Shown: positions 25,490-34,076, counted from the stretch's first letter. The stretch is 48,734 nt of DNA from an uncultured beta proteobacterium (GCA_903830985.1 CAIKVZ010000263.1:1-48734), one strand, 5' to 3'. Notes: generated from the sequence alone by a model not told the origin. Translations and numbers: made by a program.

Positions 25490-26419
25490 TCAGACGCGAT
25501 CAATGATCTTCTCCCCAAACAGTCCCTGGGGACGGAACAGCAGGAAGCCCAGCGCCAGCACATAGGCAAACCAGATCTCGATGCCGCCGCCCACGTAGGG
25601 GCCCAGGAAAACTTCGGACAGCTTTTCGCCGACGCCGATAATCAGTCCGCCGATGATGGCGCCGGGCACCGAGGTGAGGCCGCCCAGGATCACGACCGGC
25701 AAGGCGCGCAGGGCGACCGTGGTGAGCGAGAACTGCACGCCCAGTTTGGAGCCCCAGATCATTCCGGCCACCAGCGCCACCACGCCGGCGACGCACCAGA
25801 CGATGACCCAGATGCGGTTCAGCGGAATGCCGATGGACTGCGCCGCCTGGTGGTCGTCGGCCACGGCGCGCAGTGCGCGTCCGGTGGAGGTCTTCTGAAA
25901 AAACAGACTGAGCGCGGCCACCAGCACCGCGGCGATGAGCGCGGCGTAAAGATCTTCCTTGTTGATCAGGATGCCGCCCTCGAACAGCGATTCGAAAGCC
26001 ATGATCGGATCCTTGGGCATCCCGATATCGATCTTGTAGATGTCGTTGCCAAACAGCGCTTGGCCCAGGCCTTCCAGAAAATAGGCAATACCGAGCGTGG
26101 CCATGAGCAGCGTGGCCGCTTCCTGGTTCACCAGATGGCGCAGCACCAGGTATTCGATCAACCAGGCCACGACGAACATCACGCCAGCCGCCACGACAAA
26201 GGCCAGCAGGTTGGACAGCAACAGGTTGTCGATGCCGGTCCACAGCGGTATCCATTCGGCAAAGCGCGCCATGGCCAGGGCCGCGAACAGCACCATCGCA
26301 CCCTGCGCAAAGTTGAACACGCCCGAGGCCTTGTAGATCAATACGAAGCCCAGCGCCACCAGCGAATACAGCATGCCAGCCATCAGGCCGCCCAGCAATG
26401 TTTCAAGAAAGAATGCCAT
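25490..26419 (-). CDS. livH: ABC transporter permease LivH
   Basis: A 309-residue permease with about eight membrane segments. LLGGLMAGMLYSLVALGFVL and GVFNFAQGAMVLFAAL are typical LivH N-terminal motifs, and ALRAVADDHQAAQSIGIP is the cytoplasmic coupling loop (RAVADD.. AA..GI). It starts 8 bp after livG and pairs with LivM. Confidence 0.93.
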   Translation of the reverse strand: MAFFLETLLGGLMAGMLYSLVALGFVLIYKASGVFNFAQGAMVLFAALAMARFAEWIPLWTGIDNLLLSNLLAFVVAAGVMFVVAWLIEYLVLRHLVNQEAATLLMATLGIAYFLEGLGQALFGNDIYKIDIGMPKDPIMAFESLFEGGILINKEDLYAALIAAVLVAALSLFFQKTSTGRALRAVADDHQAAQSIGIPLNRIWVIVWCVAGVVALVAGMIWGSKLGVQFSLTTVALRALPVVILGGLTSVPGAIIGGLIIGVGEKLSEVFLGPYVGGGIEIWFAYVLALGFLLFRPQGLFGEKIIDRV

Positions 26420-26427
26420 GGTCGTCC

Positions 26428-27213
26428 TTAATGTGATGTACCCAAATAGGCACTGATCACTTCTTCGTTGTTGCGCACTTCATCGGGCGTGCCGTCGCCG
26501 ATCTTCTTGCCGTAGTCCAGCACCACGACGCGGTCCGAGATGTCCATCACCACACCCATGTCGTGCTCGATAAGGACGACGGTGGTGCCGAACTCGTCGT
26601 TGATGTCCAGCACAAAGCGGCACATGTCCTGTTTTTCTTCCAGGTTCATGCCGGCCATGGGCTCGTCCAGCAGCAGCACCTTGGGCTCCATCGCCATGGC
26701 GCGCCCCAGATCGACGCGCTTTTGCAGGCCGTAGGGCAGTTGGCCGACGGGTGTCTTGCGAAACGCCTGGATCTCCAAAAAGTCGATGATCTGTTCAACA
26801 AACTCGCGGTGCTTGAACTCTTCTTTTTCCGCGGGACCGATGTGCAGCGCCTGCAGCAGGATATTGCTCTTGATGTGCAGGTTGCGTCCGGTCATGATGT
26901 TGTCGATCACGCTCATGCCCTTGAACAGCGCCAGGTTCTGGAAGGTGCGCGCAATGCCCATTTCCGCCACCTGGCGGCTGCTCATGTGGCTGAAGGTCTT
27001 GCCCTTGAAACTGATCGAGCCTTCCTGCGGCGTGTAGACGCCGTTGATGCAGTTCAGCATCGAACTTTTCCCGGCACCGTTGGGCCCGATGATGGCGCGG
27101 ATCTCATGCTCCTTCACGTCAAAGCTGATGTCGGTCAGTGCCTTCACGCCGCCAAAGCGCAGCGAGATGTTTTTCACGTCGAGGATCACGCCCCCAATTA
27201 TTTTGCCGCTCAT
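26428..27213 (-). CDS. livG: ABC transporter ATPase LivG
   Basis: A 261-residue ATPase with Walker A GPNGAGKSSMLN and Walker B VLLLDEPMAGMN. The signature motif reads LPYGLQKRVDLGRA instead of LSGGQ, a variant of the LivG branch that goes with ligase-linked transporters. Its start overlaps the stop of the acyl-CoA synthetase gene by 4 bp (ATGA), so the two are translationally coupled. Confidence 0.92.
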   Translation of the reverse strand: MSGKIIGGVILDVKNISLRFGGVKALTDISFDVKEHEIRAIIGPNGAGKSSMLNCINGVYTPQEGSISFKGKTFSHMSSRQVAEMGIARTFQNLALFKGMSVIDNIMTGRNLHIKSNILLQALHIGPAEKEEFKHREFVEQIIDFLEIQAFRKTPVGQLPYGLQKRVDLGRAMAMEPKVLLLDEPMAGMNLEEKQDMCRFVLDINDEFGTTVVLIEHDMGVVMDISDRVVVLDYGKKIGDGTPDEVRNNEEVISAYLGTSH

Positions 27214-29156
27214 GCTGCCGCCTTCACAGGTGCCAATATCTTGGTGTCGGAAATTTTCAGCGTGGCGCTGACGCTGCCGGAACGGCCGTCCTCGAACTTG
27301 ACCGCGGTCTCGATGTACTGCTCGGTCTTGCCGCCGTACAGCGCATCGATCAGCGGCTGGTACTTGTCGGCGATGAAGCCGCGGCGCACCTTGTTGGTCC
27401 GCGTCAACTCGCCGTCGTCGGCATCAAGCTCCTTGTGCAGCACCAGGAAGCGGCTCACCTGGCTGCCCGCGAGCAGCGCGTCCACGCTCAGATCGGCGTT
27501 CACCTTTTCCACGCACTCCTTGATCAACTGATAGACCTCGGGCTTTTGCGCCAGATCGGTGTAGCCGGCGTAGGGCAGGTTGCGCCGCTCGGCCCAATTG
27601 CCCACCGCGTCCATGTCGATGTTGAGCATCACGCAGACTTTTTCGCGCGCGTCGCCATAGGCCACGGCCTCCTTGATGTAGGGGAAGAACTTGAGCTTGT
27701 TCTCCACGTACTTGGGTGCAAACATGGCGCCGTCGTTGGCACCGCCCTTGAGACGACCCACATCCTTCACCCGGTCGATGATCTTCAGGTGCCCGTGCGC
27801 GTCGATGAAGCCGGCGTCGCTGGTGTGGTACCAGCCGTCGGCGGTCAGCACCTCGGCCGTGGCCTCGGGGTTCTTGTAGTACTCCTTGAGCAGGCCCGGC
27901 GACTTGACCAGGATCTCGCCCGTGTCCGAGACCTTGATCTCCACGCCCTGGATCGGCACGCCCACGGTGTCGGCCGCGGCCTGGTCGTCGGGCTGCAGAC
28001 AGACGAACACGGCGGTCTCGGTAGAGCCGTAAAGTTGCTTGAGGTTGACGCCGATGGAGCGGTAAAAAGTGAACAGGTCCGGGCCAATGGCTTCGCCTGC
28101 GGTATAGGCCACGCGCACCCGGCTGAAGCCCAGGTTGTTGCGCAGCGGGCCATACACAGCCAAGTCGCCCAGACCGTACAGCAGCCGATCGACCAGGCCC
28201 AAGGGCTGGCCGTTCATCTTCGCCGGGCCGACGCGACGCGCCAGGTCCATGAAGGCATGGAACAGGCGGCGCTTCAGGGGCGACGCGTCTTCCATGCGGA
28301 TCATCACGCTGGTGAGCAGGCCTTCAAAAACGCGCGGTGGCGCGAAGTAATAAGTCGGGCCGATTTCCTTCAGGTCGATGGTCACCGTGGCTACCGACTC
28401 GGGGCAGTTCACCACGTAGCCGCAGGCCAGCCACTGCGCGTAGCTGAAGATGTTCTGACCGATCCAGGCCGGCGGCAGATAGGCCAGCACCTCTTCGGCC
28501 CCCGTGAGCTTGTCGAACAGCGCGCCGGCGCGGGCCCGGTCCAGCAACGAGTTGTGCGTGTGCACCACGCCCTTGGGGTTGCCCGTGGTGCCCGAAGTGA
28601 AGAACATGGCAGCCACATCGTGCGGTGTCGCCTTGTTCACCTCGGCCGCAAAAAATTCAGGGTGGACCTTGGCAAAGGCCAGCCCCGTTCCCGTCAGTTC
28701 GTCCAGCGCAGCCAGCCCTGGCTCATCGTACTTGCGCAAGCCGCGCGGGTCGTCAAAGTAGACGTTGCTCAGCTGCGGGCAGCGGTCGCGGATCTCCAGC
28801 ATCTTGTCGACCTGCTCCTGATCCTCCACCACGGCAAAACGCACTTCGGCGTTGTTGATCGGGAACACGCATTCCGCCGCCACGGCGTCCTGGTACAGCG
28901 GAACCGGTATGGCACCGAGCGACTGCGCCGCCAGCATGGTGGCGTAGAGGCGGGGGCGATTGGCGCCGACCACGATCATGTGCTCGCCGCGCTTCAGGCC
29001 CGCCTGATGCAGACCACAGGCGATTTGCTCCACCATCAGCCCCAGCTCGGCCCAGGTGATGGCCTGCCAGATGCCATATTCCTTCTCGCGCATGGCACAG
29101 TCATGCCCTCGTTCGGCAGCATGTTTGCGCAACAGTTGGGGGAAAGTAGTCTGCAT
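27210..29156 (-). CDS. Long-chain acyl-CoA synthetase-type AMP-binding ligase
   Basis: A 648-residue adenylate-forming ligase. The phosphate loop is MFFTSGTTGNPKGVVHTHN, the adenine motif YGSTETAVF, and the hinge GWYHTSDAGFIDAHGHLKI with RVKDVGRLKGG. Length and insertions match the FAA1/long-chain fatty acid type, although in this context the acid could be aromatic or branched. It is the first gene of the minus-strand operon; three tandem CCTTGT repeats upstream place AAGGA-type sites just before its ATG. The divergent FNR/CRP regulator is 189 bp away. Confidence 0.9.
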   Translation of the reverse strand: MQTTFPQLLRKHAAERGHDCAMREKEYGIWQAITWAELGLMVEQIACGLHQAGLKRGEHMIVVGANRPRLYATMLAAQSLGAIPVPLYQDAVAAECVFPINNAEVRFAVVEDQEQVDKMLEIRDRCPQLSNVYFDDPRGLRKYDEPGLAALDELTGTGLAFAKVHPEFFAAEVNKATPHDVAAMFFTSGTTGNPKGVVHTHNSLLDRARAGALFDKLTGAEEVLAYLPPAWIGQNIFSYAQWLACGYVVNCPESVATVTIDLKEIGPTYYFAPPRVFEGLLTSVMIRMEDASPLKRRLFHAFMDLARRVGPAKMNGQPLGLVDRLLYGLGDLAVYGPLRNNLGFSRVRVAYTAGEAIGPDLFTFYRSIGVNLKQLYGSTETAVFVCLQPDDQAAADTVGVPIQGVEIKVSDTGEILVKSPGLLKEYYKNPEATAEVLTADGWYHTSDAGFIDAHGHLKIIDRVKDVGRLKGGANDGAMFAPKYVENKLKFFPYIKEAVAYGDAREKVCVMLNIDMDAVGNWAERRNLPYAGYTDLAQKPEVYQLIKECVEKVNADLSVDALLAGSQVSRFLVLHKELDADDGELTRTNKVRRGFIADKYQPLIDALYGGKTEQYIETAVKFEDGRSGSVSATLKISDTKILAPVKAAA

Positions 29157-29163
29157 CCCTGTT

Positions 29164-29181
29164 CCTTGTCCTTGTCCTTGT
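29164..29181 (-). repeat. Tandem hexamer repeats forming multiple ribosome-binding sites
   Basis: CCTTGT is repeated three times without a gap. On the minus strand this reads ACAAGG three times, then AACAGGGATG. Each unit offers an AAGGA-like Shine-Dalgarno; the nearest one is at normal distance from the start of the acyl-CoA synthetase. Confidence 0.75.
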
Positions 29182-29263
29182 CCGGTCTTTCAGTCTCGAT
29201 GAGTGCACCCCTGCGTGCAACTCACAACATGGGCCGGATGGTAGGACTTGATTTGACGTTAGG

Positions 29264-29281
29264 TTGTCGTTTGGACGACAA
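29264..29281. promoter_or_regulatory. Perfect dyad in the divergent promoter region, candidate operator
   Basis: TTGTCGT-N4-ACGACAA is a perfect 7-bp inverted repeat about 108 bp before the acyl-CoA synthetase start and 65 bp before the regulator start. Spacing resembles CRP/FNR-family sites, though the half-sites differ from TTGAT. Two copies of CCCTAGG (29296-29302 and 29308-29314) lie between it and the regulator gene. Autoregulation by the adjacent regulator is inference. Nothing else is evident in 29182-29263. Confidence 0.5.
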
Positions 29282-29345
29282 TTGGCGCTTTATCGCCCTA
29301 GGACTTTCCCTAGGTTCCGAGTTTTAGAAAAGCACAAAGACCACC

Positions 29346-30065
29346 TTGGCCCGCCACCCTGCCCTGCACCAACGGCGCCGCGCCGCGACGCACGACGAGC
29401 TCGCCAACATCCCCTGGCTGACCCTGCTCAACCCGGAGGAGCGCGAGCGCGCCGTGTCCGAAGTGCTGGTCGGCGACGCGCTGGCCGGCGACTTCGTGTG
29501 CCGCGTGGGGCGCCCCGTGACCTACTGGTTCGGCGTGGTGTCGGGGCTGCTCAAGATGAGCGCCGACAACGCTCAGGGTCAGACCATGACCTTCACTGGC
29601 GTGCCACCGGGTGGCTGGTTCGGCGAGGGCACGGCCCTGAAGCGCGAGCCCTACCGCTACAACATCCAGGCACTGCGCAAGAGCGTGGTGGCGGGCATCC
29701 CGGTGGACAGCTTCCACTGGCTGCTGGACCACTCGATCGGCTTCAACCGCTTCGTCATGAACCAGCTCAACGAGCGCCTCGGGCAATTCATTGCGGCGCG
29801 CGAGATCGACCGCATGAACAACCCCGACGTGCAGGTCGCGCGCAGCCTGGCCGCGCTGTTCAACCCGGTGCTCTACCCGGGCGTGGGCGAGATCCTGCGC
29901 ATCACCCAGCAGGAACTCGCCTACCTGGTGGGCCTGTCGCGTCAACGCGTGAACGAGGCGCTGAACACGCTGCAGGCGCAGGGCACGATACGGGTGGAAT
30001 ACGGCGGCTTGAGGGTGCTGGACCTGGCGGCGCTGAGGTCCAGCGTCAGGGGAATTGCGGCCTGA
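29346..30065 (+). CDS. Crp/Fnr family transcriptional regulator
   Basis: A 239-residue regulator. The N-terminal cyclic-nucleotide-binding-like domain has TMTFTGVPPGGWFGEGTAL, and the C-terminal helix-turn-helix is TQQELAYLVGLSRQRVNEAL. The Cys set of FNR iron-sulfur proteins is absent, and the Arg/Ser of cAMP contact (RSE-type) is not obvious, so the effector is unknown. The start is TTG 29346; there is no ATG before the conserved region. It is divergent from the acyl-CoA synthetase/liv operon and is a natural candidate for its control. A terminator follows at 30173. Confidence 0.85.
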   Translation: MARHPALHQRRRAATHDELANIPWLTLLNPEERERAVSEVLVGDALAGDFVCRVGRPVTYWFGVVSGLLKMSADNAQGQTMTFTGVPPGGWFGEGTALKREPYRYNIQALRKSVVAGIPVDSFHWLLDHSIGFNRFVMNQLNERLGQFIAAREIDRMNNPDVQVARSLAALFNPVLYPGVGEILRITQQELAYLVGLSRQRVNEALNTLQAQGTIRVEYGGLRVLDLAALRSSVRGIAA

Positions 30066-30172
30066 ACATACCCTGTTCAATCGGGTCGGTTCTTGCGCCG
30101 ACTGCGCGTTGTCGTTAGATGCGCTCGAGCGTAGCCCTTCAGTAAATTTGCCAAGAGTTTTTGATCCTGATA

Positions 30173-30203
30173 CCTGCCGGGTCTCGCCCCGGCGGGGGTT
30201 TTT
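30173..30203 (+). terminator. Terminator-like hairpin after the Crp/Fnr gene
   Basis: A 9-bp stem (CCTGCCGGG with CCCGGCGGG, one G.U) with a 6-nt loop, followed by GGTTTTT. It also forms the left arm of the large palindromic element described separately. Confidence 0.6.
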
Positions 30204-30312
30204 GGGGTCAGAGCCCAAATTCGCCGAGCCTTACGGCTCGCCTTCTCTTTGCTTACTTTCTCTTGGCGAAGCAAGAGAAAGTGGGTCGCCCGCCGGGGCG
30301 AGGCCCGGCAGG
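30173..30312. repeat. Large palindromic intergenic element
   Basis: Arms 30173-30196 and 30289-30312 are inverted copies with a single mismatch over 24 bp. Inside are an 11-bp perfect stem (ACTTTCTCTTG, 30255-30265, with 30272-30282) and a 6-bp stem CGAGCC/GGCTCG (30225-30240). The element fills most of the 329-bp gap 30066-30394. The ACTTTCTCTTG stem resembles a family of extragenic palindromes common in Comamonadaceae, by memory only. No gene is seen in this gap. Confidence 0.75.
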
Positions 30313-30394
30313 CAACAAAAACCAAATTAGGAAATAAACCCGCCGCACGCGGCACAGCGTGGTCCGGACCCGCAAAGTCCGATAATTCCGCTAC

Positions 30395-31267
30395 ATGACG
30401 AACCCTACACCCTCCGGCACACTGCGCCGCGCCCCGCCCCCTGCCAACGCCGCCACGGGCCCGATCCGTTTGAACAAACGCATGGCCGAACTCGGCCTGT
30501 GCTCGCGCCGCGAGGCCGACGACTGGATCGACAAGGGCTGGGTCAAGGTGAACGGCAAGGTCGCCGAGATGGGCGTCAAGGTCACGCCCGACGCGCGCAT
30601 CGAGGTCGACCAGAAGGCCCAGGGCCAGCAGGCCACGCAGGTCACCATCCTGTTGAACAAGCCCATAGGCTACGTCAGCGGCCAGGCCGAGGACGGGCAC
30701 GAGCCCGCCGTGGTGCTGGTGCAGCCGCAAAACCGCTGGCGCGAGGACAACGCACGCTACCACTTCAACGGCAGCCAGCTGCGCGGCCTGGCGCCTGCAG
30801 GGCGTCTGGACATCGACTCCACCGGCCTGCTGGTGCTGACGCAGGACGGGCGCGTGGCGCGCCAGCTCATCGGCGAGGACTCGGTGATGGAGAAGGAGTA
30901 CCTGGTGCGCGTCACCTACCTCGGTCTGAACCAGACCGACCTGCACCCCGGCCAGCTCACGCGCATCGACGACGACGACCCCGTCAGCAGCAACGTGCAG
31001 GCGGTGTTCCCGCCCGCCATGCTGGCGCGCCTGCGCCATGGCCTGAGTCTGGACGGACAGGCGCTGAAGCCGGCGCGCGTCGACTGGCAAAACCCTGAAC
31101 AGCTGCGCTTTGTGCTGACCGAGGGAAAGAAGCGCCAGATCCGCCGCATGTGCGAACAGGTGGGCCTCAAGGTGGTGGGCCTCAAGCGCGTGCGCATCGG
31201 CGGCGTGATGCTGAACCAGTTGCCAGTCGGGCAATGGCGCTACCTGCAGCCGCACGAAAAGTTCTGA
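30395..31267 (+). CDS. RluF/RsuA-type rRNA pseudouridine synthase
   Basis: A 290-residue RNA-modifying enzyme. An N-terminal S4 RNA-binding domain (IRLNKRMAELGLCSRREAD, then VKVNGKVAEMGVKV) precedes the catalytic domain with LLNKPIGYVSG and GRLDIDSTGLLVLTQDG, where the Asp after RL is the catalytic residue. GKKRQIRRMCEQVGLKVVGL is the usual C-terminal motif. It is closer to RluF (23S rRNA position 2604) than to RluB by length and lack of a long basic tail, but the exact target is inference. It stands alone. Confidence 0.9.
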   Translation: MTNPTPSGTLRRAPPPANAATGPIRLNKRMAELGLCSRREADDWIDKGWVKVNGKVAEMGVKVTPDARIEVDQKAQGQQATQVTILLNKPIGYVSGQAEDGHEPAVVLVQPQNRWREDNARYHFNGSQLRGLAPAGRLDIDSTGLLVLTQDGRVARQLIGEDSVMEKEYLVRVTYLGLNQTDLHPGQLTRIDDDDPVSSNVQAVFPPAMLARLRHGLSLDGQALKPARVDWQNPEQLRFVLTEGKKRQIRRMCEQVGLKVVGLKRVRIGGVMLNQLPVGQWRYLQPHEKF

Positions 31268-31309
31268 ACACCAGCACTGTTAAGAATCGATTAATCTGCG
31301 CTGCTTACC

Positions 31310-31732
31310 ATGGCGACAACCCCAAGGAGTTGTCACACGCACCCCGGTCATTTTTCCATCATCGTCCTCGGTCTGAGCCTGTCGCTCGGCGCGCTGGCCA
31401 ATCCCATTCAGGACAGCTACCTCGCGACAGCCAAACAGGAGAACCCGGCCTTCAAGGAATTTTCCGCCACGGCCGGGCAGAAGTTTTACCACGCCAAGCC
31501 CGGTGAGCTGGCCTGCGCCTCGTGCCACACCGACTCACCCATGGCCGTCGGCAAGCACGCCACCACGGGCAAGGAAATCCAACCCCTGGCACCGGTAGCC
31601 AACGCGAAACGCTTCACTGACGCGGCGAATGTCGAGAAGTGGTTCAAGCGCAACTGCAACGACGTGCTCAAGCGCGCCTGCACGGCGCAGGAAAAGGGTG
31701 ACTTCATGGCCTACCTGCTGTCGGTCAAATAG
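31310..31732 (+). CDS. shp: SHP-type monoheme cytochrome c (DUF1924)
   Basis: A periplasmic monoheme cytochrome of the sphaeroides heme protein type, which binds O2 and NO at a high-spin heme. The 140-residue precursor has a signal segment (SIIVLGLSLSLGALA), the heme motif CASCH at 69-73, and FTDAANVEKWFKRNCN with the C-terminal CTAQEKGDFMAYLL; an Asn of the RNCN motif is the labile heme ligand in Rhodobacter SHP. The start is uncertain: ATG 31310 has no ribosome-binding site, and AAGGAG (about 31322) is followed by no start codon in frame. It heads an operon with a diheme cytochrome and a cytochrome b. Confidence 0.85.
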   Translation: MATTPRSCHTHPGHFSIIVLGLSLSLGALANPIQDSYLATAKQENPAFKEFSATAGQKFYHAKPGELACASCHTDSPMAVGKHATTGKEIQPLAPVANAKRFTDAANVEKWFKRNCNDVLKRACTAQEKGDFMAYLLSVK

Positions 31733-31741
31733 GCGCACACC

Positions 31742-32245
31742 ATGAAGATACTGCAAAAATTTCTGGTCAGTGCAGCACTCGCAGCGTTGACGTTCGGCGC
31801 GCAGGCAGAGAGCGAAGGATCGGGCAAATACGCCGGCGAAGACCGCGGCCGGCCAGTGCAACCGCCACAACTCAACGCCACTTGGCAGCAGGAATGCGCG
31901 GCCTGCCACATGGCCTTCCCGCCCGGCCTGTTGCCCGCCGAATCATGGCGCCGCCTCATGGGCTCACTTGACAAGCACTTTGGCGCCGACGCCTCGCTCA
32001 GCGCCGCGCAAACCGACGAGATCAGCGCCTTTCTGACAAAGAACGCATCGAATCGCTGGAGCGCCAAGACCGCGCCGCTGCGCATCACCGACTCCGCCTG
32101 GTTCAAGGCCAAGCACCGCGCCGGCGAAGTTCCCGCCGAAGTCTGGAAACGCGCGTCCGTGAAGAGTCCGGCCAACTGCCTGGCCTGCCACGGCGGCGCC
32201 GAAAAGGGTGACTTCAACGAACGCGACATCCGCATCCCGAAGTAA
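31742..32245 (+). CDS. dhc: Diheme cytochrome c (DHC-type)
   Basis: A 167-residue periplasmic protein with signal peptide (KFLVSAALAALTFGAQA) and two heme motifs, CAACH at 52-56 and CLACH at 146-150. Segments WQQECAACHMAFPPGLLP and KSPANCLACHGGAEKGDF match the diheme cytochrome DHC that forms a redox pair with SHP in Rhodobacter sphaeroides. It lies 9 bp after shp and 8 bp before the cytochrome b gene. Electron flow from cytochrome b through DHC to SHP is inferred from that known operon. Confidence 0.9.
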   Translation: MKILQKFLVSAALAALTFGAQAESEGSGKYAGEDRGRPVQPPQLNATWQQECAACHMAFPPGLLPAESWRRLMGSLDKHFGADASLSAAQTDEISAFLTKNASNRWSAKTAPLRITDSAWFKAKHRAGEVPAEVWKRASVKSPANCLACHGGAEKGDFNERDIRIPK

Positions 32246-32253
32246 GCCCGCCC

Positions 32254-33402
32254 ATGCAACGCATCCTGGTTTGGGACTTGCCCACGCGGCTTTTCCACTG
32301 GATCCTGGCGCTCAGCTTTGCCGCAGCCTGGCTCACGTCGGAGTCGGACGTCTGGCTGTCGCTCCATGTGTTCGTGGGTTATGTGATGCTGGGTCTGCTG
32401 GGATTTCGCCTGATTTGGGGCTTCGTCGGCGGGCATTACGCGCGCCTTGCCGCTTTTCACTTTTCACCCAAGGCAGGACTCGCCTACCTGCGCGAGAGCC
32501 TGGCGGGCCGCGCGGTGCGCCATATCGGCCACAACCCGGCCGGCAGCCAAGCCATCTACCTGCTGCTGGCGCTGGTGCTGGTCATCGCCATCAGCGGCAT
32601 CCTCACCCTCGGCGGTGAAGAGCAGCACGGTGTCGTCGCCGGTTGGCTGGACATCAAGGCGGCCAGCCTGTTCAAAGACATTCACGAAGCCGGCGCCACC
32701 TTCATGCTGTTCGTCGTCGGTGGCCACATCGCCGCCGTGCTGCTGGAGAGCCTGCTGCACAAGGAGAACCTGGCGCGTTCCATGCTCACCGGCACCAAAC
32801 TGGCGCCATCAGGAACGACGGCGTCCAGGCCTTATCCGGTGATGGCCGTGACCCTGCTGCTGGCGCTGGCCGGCTTTGCGCTCTGGTGGTTCAGCTATGC
32901 CCTGCAGGGCACGGTACCAGCCGGGATCGATGCCCAACGGCCGACGGTGGCCTTTGTCGGCGCACCGCTGGCAAAGAACGCCCTGTGGAACGACGAATGC
33001 GGCAGCTGCCACCTGAGCTTTCACCCCAGCCTGCTGCCCGCACGTTCCTGGCAGGCCTTGCTGTCCCGACAGGAGCAGCACTTCGGCGCCGATCTGGGGC
33101 TGGACAGCGCCACCACGGCGACACTGCTGGGCTACGCCAGGAACAACGCTGCCGACAAGCAGCGCACCGAAGCGGCTTTCAAGATCGGCGCCTCGGTGCC
33201 TGCCAGTGCGGTGCCGCTGCGCATCTCCGAAACACCGTACTGGGTGAAGAAGCACAGAGGCGTCACCGCAGCCGAGTGGGCGCTGCCGTGGATCAAGTCC
33301 AGGGCCAACTGCGAAGCCTGCCATCTGGACGCGCAGGCCGCCACCTTCGAAGACGGCGCCATGCGCATCCCGCGCAGCGCACCCGCGGCAAAAACACTGT
33401 AA
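32254..33402 (+). CDS. Cytochrome b561-type membrane protein fused to a DHC-like diheme domain
   Basis: A 382-residue protein. Residues 1-180 form a four-helix cytochrome b561 domain (RILVWDLPTRLFHW and later HEAGATFMLFVVGGH carry His ligands). A further helix at about 192-210 leads to a periplasmic domain with CGSCH at 249-253 and CEACH at 353-357. That domain aligns with the DHC protein next door (WNDECGSCHLSFHPSLLPA against WQQECAACHMAFPPGLLPA), so it looks like a duplication and fusion. It would pass quinol electrons to DHC and SHP. The two-component genes follow after 10 bp. Confidence 0.88.
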   Translation: MQRILVWDLPTRLFHWILALSFAAAWLTSESDVWLSLHVFVGYVMLGLLGFRLIWGFVGGHYARLAAFHFSPKAGLAYLRESLAGRAVRHIGHNPAGSQAIYLLLALVLVIAISGILTLGGEEQHGVVAGWLDIKAASLFKDIHEAGATFMLFVVGGHIAAVLLESLLHKENLARSMLTGTKLAPSGTTASRPYPVMAVTLLLALAGFALWWFSYALQGTVPAGIDAQRPTVAFVGAPLAKNALWNDECGSCHLSFHPSLLPARSWQALLSRQEQHFGADLGLDSATTATLLGYARNNAADKQRTEAAFKIGASVPASAVPLRISETPYWVKKHRGVTAAEWALPWIKSRANCEACHLDAQAATFEDGAMRIPRSAPAAKTL

Positions 33403-33412
33403 GGTCTGGACC

Positions 33413-34072
33413 ATGCGCATCCTTCTGGCAGAAGACGATCCGATCCTGGGCGACGGCTTGCGCGCCGGCCTGCGCCAGCTCGGCTTTCAGGTCGACTGGG
33501 TGCGCGACGGCCTCGCCGCCGAGCGCGAACTTTCCACCGACGCCTACGCGGCGGCCGTACTGGATCTGGGACTGCCGCTGAAGGACGGCATGGAGGTGCT
33601 CAAGAGCCTGCGCACACAAAAGCTCAGCACGCCGGTGCTGGTGCTGACGGCGCGCGATGCCGTGCCGGACCGCATCCTGGGACTCGACCAAGGCGCCGAC
33701 GACTACGTGATCAAACCGGTCGACCTGCACGAATTGGGCGCCCGCCTGCGCGCCCTGGTGCGCCGTGCCCATGGCCAGCCGCTGGACACGCTGCAGGTGG
33801 GCGATGTGGAACTGTGTCCGGCCACACGCGAGGTGCGCCAGGCCGGTGTCCTGGTGACGCTGGCCACGCGAGAGTTCGATCTGCTGCACGCCCTGATGCT
33901 CAACGCCGGACGCGTCATGTCGCGCGAGCAGATCGAGCAGCACCTGTACAGCTGGGGGCATGAGGTGGAAAGTAACGCCGTGGAAGTCCACGTGCACCAT
34001 CTGCGGCGCAAGCTGCGCGCCGACCTGATACAGACGGTGCGCGGCATCGGCTACACCCTGCCCAAGGACTGA
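33413..34072 (+). CDS. OmpR-family response regulator (QseB/TctD-like)
   Basis: A 219-residue regulator with an N-terminal receiver (acidic E7-D8-D9, phosphoacceptor D51 in LDLGLPLKDG, Lys in DYVIKP) and a C-terminal winged helix (TREFDLLHALMLNAGRVMS, HVHHLRRKL). It starts 10 bp after the cytochrome b gene and ends 4 bp before its kinase. Its position at the end of the SHP operon suggests it may control that operon, but no binding site is identified. Confidence 0.92.
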   Translation: MRILLAEDDPILGDGLRAGLRQLGFQVDWVRDGLAAERELSTDAYAAAVLDLGLPLKDGMEVLKSLRTQKLSTPVLVLTARDAVPDRILGLDQGADDYVIKPVDLHELGARLRALVRRAHGQPLDTLQVGDVELCPATREVRQAGVLVTLATREFDLLHALMLNAGRVMSREQIEQHLYSWGHEVESNAVEVHVHHLRRKLRADLIQTVRGIGYTLPKD

Positions 34073-34076
34073 GGCC

